Made by a program: the position numbers and the translations under genes
DNA from: Campylobacteraceae bacterium
GTDB lineage: Bacteria > Campylobacterota > Campylobacteria > Campylobacterales > Sulfurovaceae
DNA length: 6,366 bases
Direction: 5' to 3'
Assembly: GCA_026985495.1 (NCBI GenBank)
Contig: JALSQJ010000255.1
Location: 1 to 6,366, forward strand
Shown: positions 1 through 6,187 of the stretch, one piece after another
How positions within the stretch are numbered: position 1 is the stretch's first letter
Layout of the letters: every line of letters begins with the position of its first letter
The notes under the pieces: generated by a model
Told to the model about the DNA's origin: nothing
The model's database searches: none
The model's input: the letters and a program-made list of their open reading frames with translations, nothing else

Positions 1-1
1 T

Positions 2-541
2 GTGCGTGGCTGTTCTACTCAAAAGTGTAGCCAAAATATACATGGACACTCATATAAAATAGAGGTGCTTTTAGAGTCAAACTATTTAGATAATGGTCAG
101 ATGGTTTATGATTTTGGATTGATGAAAAGAACCATAAAAGAGATGATTGAATCTTTTGACCATGCAATTACCCTTTGGGAAAATGATGATAAAGAGTATA
201 TTGAAGATATGAAAAAGCACTCTAAGAGATGGATTGTGTTACCAGTCTCCCCATCTGCTGAACAATTTTCAAGAGTTATATTTTTGATAGTTGAACGTAT
301 TTTAACATGCACAGGAATGGTTAATGGAGAGAGAGAGGTTACTCTTCAAAGTATTATTGTTCATGAGACAGATACAGGCTATGCCCAATGTTTCAAGGTT
401 GATGCATACAGTAAACTTATGGGTAACATAAGTTTAAATAATATTTATTTCTCTAAAGAGATTCAACAAAATTGGAGTAATAGTAAACTATGGAACAATT
501 TATTAGAAAATAAATTAATGGTAAATCCCAAAAAAATATAG
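2..541 (+). CDS. queD: 6-carboxy-5,6,7,8-tetrahydropterin synthase QueD (5'-truncated by window edge)
   Basis: QueD converts 7,8-dihydroneopterin triphosphate to 6-carboxytetrahydropterin, the second step of the cytosolic 7-deazaguanine pathway to queuosine. Seen here, counting from the first codon in the window: the zinc-binding HGHSY (14-18), a cysteine at 9 in the place of the catalytic Cys, VYDF (35-38) after an Asp/Gly turn, the FDHAI Asp-His pair (52-56), PSAEQF (84-89), and HET (121-123) with the glutamate that binds the pterin. The frame is open to the left edge and the first zinc histidine expected upstream is missing, so the GTG at base 2 is probably internal and the true start lies outside. 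About 50 residues follow the HET motif, so the protein is longer than the roughly 120-residue E. coli enzyme; I believe this is usual for Campylobacterota QueD. The gene ends with TAG, 37 bp before the cytochrome gene. The family call is firm. Confidence 0.92.
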   Translation: MRGCSTQKCSQNIHGHSYKIEVLLESNYLDNGQMVYDFGLMKRTIKEMIESFDHAITLWENDDKEYIEDMKKHSKRWIVLPVSPSAEQFSRVIFLIVERILTCTGMVNGEREVTLQSIIVHETDTGYAQCFKVDAYSKLMGNISLNNIYFSKEIQQNWSNSKLWNNLLENKLMVNPKKI

Positions 542-547
542 TATAAT
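542..547 (+). promoter_or_regulatory. Candidate -10 box (TATAAT) for the cytochrome lipoprotein gene
   Basis: A perfect TATAAT begins right after the queD stop codon, 31 bp before the next ATG. No TTGACA-like -35 box lies 17 bp upstream; Campylobacterota sigma-70 promoters often lack one. The box sits in the loop of an AT-only inverted repeat (AAAATATA 533-540, TATATTTT 552-559), which could equally be chance in such AT-rich DNA. The gene has a good ribosome binding site, AAAGGA at 565-570, 8 nt before its ATG. Confidence 0.45.
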
Positions 548-578
548 CTAGTATATTTTAATTTAAAGGACAAACAAT

Positions 579-1220
579 ATGAAAAAACTTACAGTTTTAT
601 CAATCGTAGCAGCATCTTTACTATTAGTAGGATGTGGAGACTCAGCAACTGGAGCAGAAGCTAAAGCAGCATCAGAGCATAAGACAGAATCTACAATGAA
701 ATGTGGAGAGGGTAAATGTGGTGCATCAATGAAAAAAGAGGCAACTGAAGCTAAAGAGGCTGTAGAGAGTAAAGCAACTGAGGCTAAAGAGGCAGTAACA
801 GAAGCAGTTAAAAAAACAAAAGAAGCTGTAGCAGAAAAAGTTGAAGCAGCAACAGAAAAAGCAACAGCAGCAGTTGACGCTGCTAAAGAGAGTGCTTCTT
901 CAGCAGTAGATTCTGCAAAAGCAGCAGCAGCTTCAGTAGCAGGTGCAGCAACAGCAGCAGTAGCAGCAGCTACAGGACCTGATGGAAAAGCTATTTTTGC
1001 TAAGTGTGCTGGTTGTCATGGTGCAGATGGTAAAACAAGTGCACTTGGTAAATCTGAAATTATTGCTGGTCAAGCAGAAGCTGATTTAGAGAAAAAAATC
1101 ACTGAATATAAAGCAGGTACACGTAATACAAAAGGTATGGGTGCATTAATGAAAGGTCAAGTTGCTGGACTTAGTGATGCTGATATTAAAGCTGTAGCTA
1201 CTTATATTTCAGGGCTTTAG
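579..1220 (+). CDS. Lipoprotein with KCGEGKCG motif, 11-residue-repeat helical tether and C-terminal cytochrome c domain
   Basis: A 213-residue exported haem protein, probably a membrane-anchored periplasmic electron carrier. Residues 1-18 form a lipoprotein signal peptide with lipobox LVGC, so Cys19 should be lipidated; Gly follows it. Residues 41-48 read KCGEGKCG. Residues 55-131 are rich in Ala, Glu and Lys and fall into seven consecutive 11-residue blocks, with Lys at 59, 70, 81, 103 and 114 and Val at 77, 88, 99 and 110, as expected of a long amphipathic helix or hendecad coiled coil. From about 133 comes a class I cytochrome c domain of the small c553 type: haem-binding CAGCH at 143-147, Met187 or Met191 as likely distal ligand, and the closing helix LSDADIKAVATYI (198-210). 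ATG is preceded by AAAGGA at 8 nt. A hairpin follows the stop. The electron partner cannot be told from the window. The cytochrome and lipoprotein calls are firm; the tether role is inferred. Confidence 0.9.
   Translation: MKKLTVLSIVAASLLLVGCGDSATGAEAKAASEHKTESTMKCGEGKCGASMKKEATEAKEAVESKATEAKEAVTEAVKKTKEAVAEKVEAATEKATAAVDAAKESASSAVDSAKAAAASVAGAATAAVAAATGPDGKAIFAKCAGCHGADGKTSALGKSEIIAGQAEADLEKKITEYKAGTRNTKGMGALMKGQVAGLSDADIKAVATYISGL
699..728 (+). other. EGKCG-type cysteine motif in the cytochrome lipoprotein
   Basis: Residues 41-50 (KCGEGKCGAS) hold two cysteines, Cys42 and Cys47, which are neither the lipid anchor (Cys19) nor the haem cysteines (Cys143, Cys146). EGKCG is the repeated motif of HvfA-like peptides, where MNIO (DUF692) enzymes convert the cysteine to a copper-binding oxazolone-thioamide. 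The match is short and occurs once. No MNIO gene lies in the window, so modification is a guess; a plain metal-binding or disulphide pair is the simpler alternative. Confidence 0.4.
741..971 (+). repeat. Seven degenerate 33-bp (11-residue) coding repeats forming the helical tether
   Basis: The stretch coding for residues 55-131 divides into seven units of 33 bp in a constant register with no insertions. The first two units (741-773 and 774-806) start with 20 bases that differ at one position, which suggests recent duplication; later units keep only the amino-acid pattern and become almost pure Ala, Ser and Val. The 11-residue period with charged and small residues is like LEA proteins and apolipoproteins. 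It marks a helix or right-handed coiled coil, not a folded enzyme domain. Confidence 0.7.
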
Positions 1221-1230
1221 TCTTTATAAC

Positions 1231-1262
1231 TGTTTTGGTAGATATTTACCTCTACCAAAACA
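1231..1262. terminator. Hairpin between convergent genes, candidate bidirectional terminator
   Basis: TGTTTTGGTAGA (1231-1242) and TCTACCAAAACA (1251-1262) are perfect reverse complements: a 12-bp stem with an 8-nt loop. It lies in the 44-bp gap between the convergent cytochrome and moeA stop codons, where one symmetric structure could end both transcripts. Neither side has a clear U-run after the stem, so termination may be weak or the hairpin may instead protect the 3' ends. Confidence 0.65.
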
Positions 1263-1264
1263 CT

Positions 1265-2482
1265 CTATCTAATAAAAAAATCCTCTTTTTTATCACTCTG
1301 TAAATCTACTTTTATTGGTATCATTTTTACTATCTTATCTTTTTCTAACTTATCTATCTCTTTTGTAACAACAACCATTCCATCAGCTTGATTTAGTGGA
1401 GATACCATACCTGGTTTTTGATTTGCTATCGGCATAAAGTCTGTTCCATTCCATTTTCCTAAAATGACACTATTTTTACCTCCTCTAAATCTATACTCTA
1501 CTCCCATTTTGGTAGAGATAATAGCAGGATAGAATCCATCTGTACCTGTAAGTTTTAAAATAGTAGGCTTTACAAACATCTCAAAATTTACCATACTTGC
1601 TAGAGGGTTACCAGGGAGATTAATTACCAAACAACTATTTAACTTTCCAAATGTGGTTGGTTTACCTGGTTTTATATCTACTTTTGAGAATAGAATCTCC
1701 ATTCCTAGCTCTTGAAATGCTTGAATTGTAAAATCTTTATCTCCTACAGATACACCTCCAGAGGTCAAAATAAGGTCAGCATCAGAGGCATCATCTATCG
1801 CCTCTTTAAGCGACTCTAGCGTGTCTCCTGCTGTTGAGATATAACTTACATCACACCCAAGCTCTTTAGCACGAGCTACAAACATTGGTGCGTTTGAGTT
1901 GTAGAGTTGATGTTGTTCTATCTTCTCATAGTGTGCTTTTAACTCCTCTCCTGTACTAAAGACTACCACTTTAGGTTTTCTATAAACCTCTATATGTGTA
2001 ATACCTTGCGATGCTAAAAGAGCTAAGGTATAAGCTGTTACTTTAGTTTTAGCAAAGAGAAATGGTGTTCCAGATTTAATATCTTCACCTCTCCAACGAA
2101 TAAAATTATCTCTTTTAATATCTGTTGGTAAAATAACACCTCCCTCTGTCTGTTTCACACTCTCAATAGCTACAATAGCCTCACACCCTTTTGGAGTTGG
2201 AGCTCCTGTCATTATTTTTATTGATTCACCAACAGAAAACCCCTCCTCTGCTTCATCTCCTGCGAAAGTAATCTCTTTTACTTTTACCTCTTGACCTGCA
2301 TCAGCTACCTTTACAGCATAACCGTCCATAGCAGAGTTATCAAATCGAGGTAAATCAAATATCGCCTCATAATCTTTAGCTACAATAGCCCCTAAAGCCT
2401 CCTCAATAGGAACAATATGGGTACTCTTTGTAGTTACTTTTTCATATATAATATTTAACGCATCACTAATTGAAATTGCCAT
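1265..2482 (-). CDS. moeA: Molybdopterin molybdenumtransferase MoeA
   Basis: MoeA inserts molybdate (or tungstate in some organisms) into adenylylated molybdopterin in the cytosol, the last common step of molybdenum cofactor synthesis. The 405 residues match the usual length of about 400. In order: PRFDNSAMDGYAV (45-57), the best-known MoeA signature; TGAPTP (92-97); GEDIKSG (132-138); STGEEL (176-181) opening the MoaB/MogA-like domain III; TSGGVSVGDKDF (240-251); KPGKP (271-275); LPGNP (289-293); then the small beta-barrel domain IV to the end. The start ATG has AAGG 7 nt upstream (2490-2493). The gene stands alone on its strand, divergent from the membrane protein gene and convergent with the cytochrome gene, and no other Mo-cofactor gene is nearby. 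Whether it serves Mo or W enzymes cannot be told. A run of seven T near the 3' end is in frame and affects only the last residues. Confidence 0.95.
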   Translation of the reverse strand: MAISISDALNIIYEKVTTKSTHIVPIEEALGAIVAKDYEAIFDLPRFDNSAMDGYAVKVADAGQEVKVKEITFAGDEAEEGFSVGESIKIMTGAPTPKGCEAIVAIESVKQTEGGVILPTDIKRDNFIRWRGEDIKSGTPFLFAKTKVTAYTLALLASQGITHIEVYRKPKVVVFSTGEELKAHYEKIEQHQLYNSNAPMFVARAKELGCDVSYISTAGDTLESLKEAIDDASDADLILTSGGVSVGDKDFTIQAFQELGMEILFSKVDIKPGKPTTFGKLNSCLVINLPGNPLASMVNFEMFVKPTILKLTGTDGFYPAIISTKMGVEYRFRGGKNSVILGKWNGTDFMPIANQKPGMVSPLNQADGMVVVTKEIDKLEKDKIVKMIPIKVDLQSDKKEDFFIR

Positions 2483-2510
2483 TATTTAACCTTATTCTAA
2501 TATAATCATA

Positions 2511-2516
2511 AGTATA
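2511..2516 (-). promoter_or_regulatory. Candidate -10 box (TATACT) for moeA
   Basis: On the minus strand TATACT lies 28 bp upstream of the moeA ATG, which would give a leader of about 20 nt including the AAGG ribosome binding site. There is no recognisable -35 box. The region is so AT-rich that other boxes could serve, so this is a weak call. Confidence 0.3.
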
Positions 2517-2527
2517 ACTAATTAGGA

Positions 2528-2533
2528 TATAAT
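2528..2533 (+). promoter_or_regulatory. Candidate -10 box (TATAAT) for the membrane protein-rsmE pair
   Basis: A perfect TATAAT lies 26 bp upstream of the TTG start at 2560 and just ahead of the AGGAG ribosome binding site at 2549-2553. A second TATAATC occurs at 2501-2507. No -35 box is seen. The spacing gives a leader of about 20 nt, similar to that proposed for moeA on the other strand. Confidence 0.42.
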
Positions 2534-2559
2534 CCATTTTAAAAAATTAGGAGTTTCCA

Positions 2560-2961
2560 TTGATAGATACAATGTTAATGACACACAGCATTTTAATTAA
2601 AGCCTTTTTAGGTTTTTTAGTTTTGGGACTATTTATTCCAAAAATGACAGCAGATGACCCTTTAAAGTTCAAAAAGGCAAGTTTCATCTACACTATGATT
2701 TTCCAAGCTCTTATCTCCATGATTGCATTAGCAGGTATTGTAGCTCTAGTAGCTGGTGATTTACCATTTGGTATAACTACTATTATTATGATTACTATTT
2801 TTGCTATTATGATGGCATTAGAGATTGTAAAATATAAAAAAATTAAAAAAGGTAACATTGAGAGTGCAGGTTTTATAAAAACATCTATTATCAATATTGT
2901 TATCTTGGTATCAATTGTAGTACTTATGATTTTAAGAGCCAAAGGTGTTGTAGCAATTTAG
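2560..2961 (+). CDS. Conserved-looking four-helix membrane protein of unknown function
   Basis: I do not recognise this 133-residue protein. It is strongly hydrophobic, with four likely membrane helices at about 11-27, 42-65, 70-90 and 107-125. Short charged loops come after helix 1 (residues 28-41, including DDPLKFKK) and after helix 3 (91-106, KYKKIKK); the lysine-rich loops suggest both face the cytoplasm. There is no signal peptide, Cys pair or obvious catalytic motif; His9 is the only histidine. The start is TTG, chosen because AGGAG (2549-2553) lies 6 nt before it; the in-frame ATGs at 2572 and 2578 are too far from that site. The gene ends 4 bp before rsmE and is probably co-transcribed and translationally coupled with it. 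That need not mean a shared function. It reads as a true gene by codon use, start signal and clean helix pattern. Confidence 0.8.
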   Translation: MIDTMLMTHSILIKAFLGFLVLGLFIPKMTADDPLKFKKASFIYTMIFQALISMIALAGIVALVAGDLPFGITTIIMITIFAIMMALEIVKYKKIKKGNIESAGFIKTSIINIVILVSIVVLMILRAKGVVAI

Positions 2962-2965
2962 TCTC

Positions 2966-3634
2966 ATGCAGTACCTATTTCATAAACACTCCAGTGAGCC
3001 AAATCTAACACTCACTGGTGATGAACACCGTTACCTCTTCAAAGTTCGCCGTCATAAAGAGGGCGAACAGATTGCACTTCGTAATTTAAAAGATGAAAAA
3101 ATATATATCTATACTATTGTTTCACTTACTAAAAAAGAGGCTATATTGCAACTTAAAGAGGCAAAAGAGCTACCGATTAAAGCAGATAAATCTCTACATA
3201 TTGCATGGTGCGTTATTGACCCTAAAAGTGTTGAGAAAATCTTACCTACCCTAAATGAGATAGGAGTAGATAAGATAACCTTTATCTACTGTAAACGTTC
3301 TCAAAAGAGTTTTAAACTTGACTTTAAACGACTAGAGAAGATTCTTATCAACTCCTCTCAACAGTGTGGAAGAAGTAGCCTTATGAGACTCTCACTTGAG
3401 AACTCTTTAGAGAAGTTTTTAGAGTTAAACCCTCAAACGGTTATGTTAAACTTTTCAGATACATTTATAAAAAAAGAGTCAAATATAGATACTATCTTAA
3501 TAGGTTGTGAAGGTGGCTTTAGCCAAGAAGAGGTATCTCTTTTTAGACAAAGCAAGATTGTAGGGCTAAAAACACCTCTCATATTAAAGAGTGAGAGTGC
3601 TGTTTGTGCTGTTGTGGCTAAGATACTTATCTAG
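2966..3634 (+). CDS. rsmE: 16S rRNA (uracil(1498)-N3)-methyltransferase RsmE
   Basis: RsmE methylates N3 of U1498 in 16S rRNA on the assembled 30S subunit, using S-adenosylmethionine. The 222-residue length is slightly below the usual 240 or so. The N-terminal part is a PUA-like RNA-binding domain (about 1-70, with HRYLFKVRR at 21-29). The rest is a SPOUT domain with a trefoil knot: [16 protein letters not shown] (88-103), [10 protein letters not shown] (128-137), IGCEGGF (179-185) and [13 protein letters not shown] (200-212). The last two correspond to the family's GPEGGF and LG-x-R-ILR-x-ETA motifs, but with Cys for Pro and Lys for Arg. ATG lies 4 bp after the previous stop and has no close ribosome binding site, which points to coupling with the membrane protein gene. 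The last 8 bp overlap the end of mnmG on the other strand, so no terminator fits between them. Confidence 0.93.
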   Translation: MQYLFHKHSSEPNLTLTGDEHRYLFKVRRHKEGEQIALRNLKDEKIYIYTIVSLTKKEAILQLKEAKELPIKADKSLHIAWCVIDPKSVEKILPTLNEIGVDKITFIYCKRSQKSFKLDFKRLEKILINSSQQCGRSSLMRLSLENSLEKFLELNPQTVMLNFSDTFIKKESNIDTILIGCEGGFSQEEVSLFRQSKIVGLKTPLILKSESAVCAVVAKILI

Positions 3635-5495
3635 CCTTCTGTGCCATCTTAATATAGATGTGTAAAATCTCCAAAGCAGCAGGTGTTACACCCGAAATCT
3701 CTGAAGCATTAAAGAGCGTTGGAGGCATTATATCTTCTAACTTCTCAATAATCTCATTTGAGAGACCTGAAACTTTTGAGAACTCAAAACCTTCTGGAAT
3801 CTTTACATTTAACATATTTTTCATCTTATCTACTTGATTCTTCTGTTTGTCAATATATCGGCTATATTTTGCCTCAATTAAAATCTGCTCTACAACCTCA
3901 TCACTATACTTCTTAAACTCTGGAACTAGTGCTATAATTTTTTCACTACTCATAGAGGCTCGTGCTAACAAATCAAGAAGAGATACTTTATCATTAATCT
4001 TCTCCTCATCAAGGCTTAATAGCTTCTCTATAAACTCTTTTGTAGGAGTTACAAAGTTCTCTTTTAGATAGATTACTGCTTCAGCAATATCTCTCTCTTT
4101 CTGCTTTACTTTTGCCAAATACTCTTCATCTAAAAGCCCTAACTTCTCACCATATCTATAGAGTCTTCGGTCTGCATTATCCTCTCTCAATAGTAACCTA
4201 TACTCTGAACGACTTGTAAACATTCGGTAAGGCTCTTTTGTCCCTTTTGTAACCAAGTCATCAATAAGTACACCAATATAAGCTTCATGTCGCCCTAGAA
4301 CAAGTGGCTCTTCTCCTTTAACTGAAAGTCCAGCATTAATCCCTGCCATCATTCCTTGTGATGCAGCCTCCTCATAACCTGTTGTTCCATTAATCTGACC
4401 TGCACAATATAGTCCCTCTATCTTTTTAGTCTCTAATGTATGCTTTAGCTCTGTTGGTTGCACATAGTCATACTCAATTGCATAACCATACCGAACAATC
4501 TTTGCACTCTCCATACCCTTAACTGAACGAATCATACTAAGTTGCACATCAGTAGGCAAAGATGTACTCATTCCATTTATATAGTACTCATTAGCTTCAA
4601 GTGTTTGAGGCTCTACAAAAATTTGATGACGTGGTCGGTCTCTAAAACGGTTTATCTTATCTTCAATACTTGGACAGTATCTAGGACCCATTCCCTCTAT
4701 TTGACCAGAGAACATTGGAGCTCTATAAAAGTTACTCTCTATAATGTGGTGTGTATCTTCATTGGTATAGGTAACATGACATGGTAGTTGAGTTGGGTTA
4801 AAACTCTCTCTATTGGTTCTAAATGAGAAAGGAGTTGGATTCTCATCACCCCCTTGAACCTCCATAACAGAAAAATCAATAGAGCTTCCATCAATCCTAG
4901 CACATGTTCCTGTTTTTAGTCGTCCAATCTCAATGCCTAATCCTCTAAGATACTCAGCTAACTTCACCGAAGCAAACTCACCTTGTCGCCCTGCTTGTTG
5001 CTTCTTCTCTCCAATATGAATTAACCCATTCAAAAAAGTTCCAGAGGCAATAATAACCTTTTTTGCCATATATCGGTTTCCAAGTTGTGTCTCTACCCCT
5101 AAAACCTTATTATCTTCAATAATTAACGCCTCAACAATCTCCTGCTTAACATCTAAATTTGGAGTGTTTAAGATTACATTTTTCATATAGATTCTATATC
5201 TATCCATATCTATTTGGGCTCGACTTCCACGCACAGCAGGACCCTTTGAGCCATTCAAAATACGAAACTGAATACCTGTTGCATCAGTAGCTAATGCCAT
5301 CTCTCCACCCATTGCATCTAACTCTTTTACCAAGTGACCCTTTGCAAGTCCTCCAATAGCTGGATTACATGAACTAGCCCCAATCTGCTCTGCTAAAATA
5401 GTCACCATTAGTGTCTTAACACCCATTCGTGCAGGGGCTAAACTTGCCTCAATTCCTGCATGACCACCACCAATTACTATTACATCATAATTCAT
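3627..5495 (-). CDS. mnmG: tRNA uridine-5-carboxymethylaminomethyl modification enzyme MnmG (GidA)
   Basis: MnmG is the FAD-binding partner of the GTPase MnmE. Together they install the (carboxymethyl)aminomethyl group at C5 of wobble U34 in tRNAs, using methylene-tetrahydrofolate and NADH. The 622 residues match the roughly 630 of E. coli. Seen: FAD-binding GGGHAG (9-14); SSCNPAIGG (41-49) with Cys43, and [11 protein letters not shown] (270-280) with Cys274, the two active-site cysteines (47 and 277 in E. coli); the second signature [13 protein letters not shown] (365-377); [17 protein letters not shown] (418-434); and the helical C-terminal domain that binds MnmE and tRNA, ending with VSGLSNE (575-581) and [11 protein letters not shown] (601-611). 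Residues 197-200 read TCAR where E. coli has TPPR. The ATG has only a weak purine stretch (AAAGAGAA) upstream. mnmE is not in the window. The gene is divergent from ribE and overlaps rsmE tail to tail. Confidence 0.97.
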   Translation of the reverse strand: MNYDVIVIGGGHAGIEASLAPARMGVKTLMVTILAEQIGASSCNPAIGGLAKGHLVKELDAMGGEMALATDATGIQFRILNGSKGPAVRGSRAQIDMDRYRIYMKNVILNTPNLDVKQEIVEALIIEDNKVLGVETQLGNRYMAKKVIIASGTFLNGLIHIGEKKQQAGRQGEFASVKLAEYLRGLGIEIGRLKTGTCARIDGSSIDFSVMEVQGGDENPTPFSFRTNRESFNPTQLPCHVTYTNEDTHHIIESNFYRAPMFSGQIEGMGPRYCPSIEDKINRFRDRPRHQIFVEPQTLEANEYYINGMSTSLPTDVQLSMIRSVKGMESAKIVRYGYAIEYDYVQPTELKHTLETKKIEGLYCAGQINGTTGYEEAASQGMMAGINAGLSVKGEEPLVLGRHEAYIGVLIDDLVTKGTKEPYRMFTSRSEYRLLLREDNADRRLYRYGEKLGLLDEEYLAKVKQKERDIAEAVIYLKENFVTPTKEFIEKLLSLDEEKINDKVSLLDLLARASMSSEKIIALVPEFKKYSDEVVEQILIEAKYSRYIDKQKNQVDKMKNMLNVKIPEGFEFSKVSGLSNEIIEKLEDIMPPTLFNASEISGVTPAALEILHIYIKMAQKAR

Positions 5496-5514
5496 ATACT
5501 AATTCTCTTTTCGC

Positions 5515-5520
5515 TATAAT
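5515..5520 (+). promoter_or_regulatory. Candidate -10 box (TATAAT) for ribE
   Basis: A perfect TATAAT 33 bp before the ribE ATG, giving a leader of roughly 27 nt that contains GAGG at 5546-5549, 4 nt before the ATG. No -35 box is evident; that position falls on the mnmG start codon. I see no room for an FMN riboswitch in the 58-bp gap. Confidence 0.42.
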
Positions 5521-5527
5521 TATCGAA

Positions 5528-5533
5528 ATTATA
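5528..5533 (-). promoter_or_regulatory. Candidate -10 box (TATAAT on minus strand) for mnmG
   Basis: On the minus strand TATAAT reads from 5533 to 5528, 32 bp upstream of the mnmG ATG. It faces the ribE box at 5515-5520. The two are the arms of one inverted repeat: TATAATT 5515-5521, five-base spacer, AATTATA 5527-5533. A promoter on each strand is needed here, which supports both calls, but AT-rich chance matches are common. Confidence 0.4.
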
Positions 5534-5553
5534 TCAAAGTAAATTGAGGTATC

Positions 5554-6171
5554 ATGTTCACAGGTCTAATTAGAGAGATTGCCACAGTAAAAAACTACTC
5601 AAATAATATCTTAACCATTGTATCAAAGCACCAAGCAAAAGTGGGTGATAGTATCGCTATTAATGGTGTTTGTCTAACTATAATTAAGCTAAATAGTGAT
5701 GGTTTTGATTTAGAGTTAGCTGATGAGACACGCTCTATTGTAGATGAGAGTAAAGTAACAGGAGAGGTACACCTAGAACCTGCCATGCAGATGAGTGACC
5801 GATTTGAAGGACATATTGTTCAGGGTCATGTTGATTGTGTTGGTGTTGTTGAGTCAATTATAGAACGTGAAAATGGTACAGATTTTATTGTTAAGGTTGA
5901 CCCTAAATATATTGCACATATTGTTCCAAAAGGCTCAATCACCATTGATGGTATCTCATTAACAGTAAATGATGTTCACAAAGATAGTTTCAGACTCACC
6001 ATCATTCCCCATACCCTACAAAATACACTTATGAAAAACTATACTATAGGAACTAAACTCAACATAGAGACTGATGTTTTTGCACGATATATTGACCATA
6101 TTTTAACCTACAGAACTCAAAAAGAGTCTATAAGCTGGGAAGAGATTGACAGTTTACAGATGGGGTATTAA
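5554..6171 (+). CDS. ribE: Riboflavin synthase (alpha subunit)
   Basis: Riboflavin synthase dismutates two 6,7-dimethyl-8-ribityllumazine molecules into riboflavin and 5-amino-6-ribitylaminouracil, the last step of riboflavin synthesis in the cytosol; the enzyme is a trimer. The 205 residues fit the family's 200-220. Two tandem lumazine-binding barrels are visible. The first starts with MFTGLI (1-6) and has NGVCLT (37-42) and ADETR (56-60); the second starts near FEGHIVQGHVD (84-94) and has DGISLTVN (132-139) and IPHTLQNT (151-158). The C-terminal helix for trimer contacts begins at about LNIETDVFARYI (169-180). MFTGLI, GVCLT and GISLT are hallmark motifs. Having one of each pair in each half rules out a single-barrel antenna protein. 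The symbol varies (ribC in E. coli usage). No other rib gene is nearby. No strong terminator follows the stop, although the inverted repeats from 6188 might act as one. Confidence 0.95.
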   Translation: MFTGLIREIATVKNYSNNILTIVSKHQAKVGDSIAINGVCLTIIKLNSDGFDLELADETRSIVDESKVTGEVHLEPAMQMSDRFEGHIVQGHVDCVGVVESIIERENGTDFIVKVDPKYIAHIVPKGSITIDGISLTVNDVHKDSFRLTIIPHTLQNTLMKNYTIGTKLNIETDVFARYIDHILTYRTQKESISWEEIDSLQMGY

Positions 6172-6187
6172 AGTGCAATAAAAATGC

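Noticed and set aside
106..312. Minus-strand open frame opposite queD
   Set aside because: Antisense to conserved QueD residues (FDHAI, PSAEQF); no motif and no start signal.
911..975. GCA-rich tract in the cytochrome gene as a possible phase-variable microsatellite
   Set aside because: The GCA triplets are broken by other codons, and a change of whole triplets would keep the frame. It is alanine coding, not a clean slippage tract.
1274..1280. A7 tract at the 3' end of moeA as a possible slippage switch
   Set aside because: It lies within the last five codons, the frame is intact, and a shift would alter only the tail residues.
2688..2942. 84-codon minus-strand open frame opposite the membrane protein gene
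   Set aside because: Its hydrophobic, Ile-rich product is what antisense reading of Ile/Ala/Met-rich helices gives. There is no start signal, and the plus-strand gene has a good RBS and a clean helix pattern.
3847..4071. Plus-strand open frame inside mnmG
   Set aside because: Low-complexity Ser/Phe/Ile product, antisense to a well-conserved gene, with no ribosome binding site of note.
4542..4787. Plus-strand open frame inside mnmG
   Set aside because: Antisense to the region of mnmG that holds the conserved [11 protein letters not shown] motif; the product has no recognisable motif.
5496..5553. FMN riboswitch before ribE
   Set aside because: The gap is only 58 bp and shared with mnmG. The roughly 130-nt RFN element cannot fit and none of its conserved boxes are seen.
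5595..5786. Minus-strand open frame opposite ribE
   Set aside because: Antisense to the first lumazine-binding barrel; no motif or start signal.
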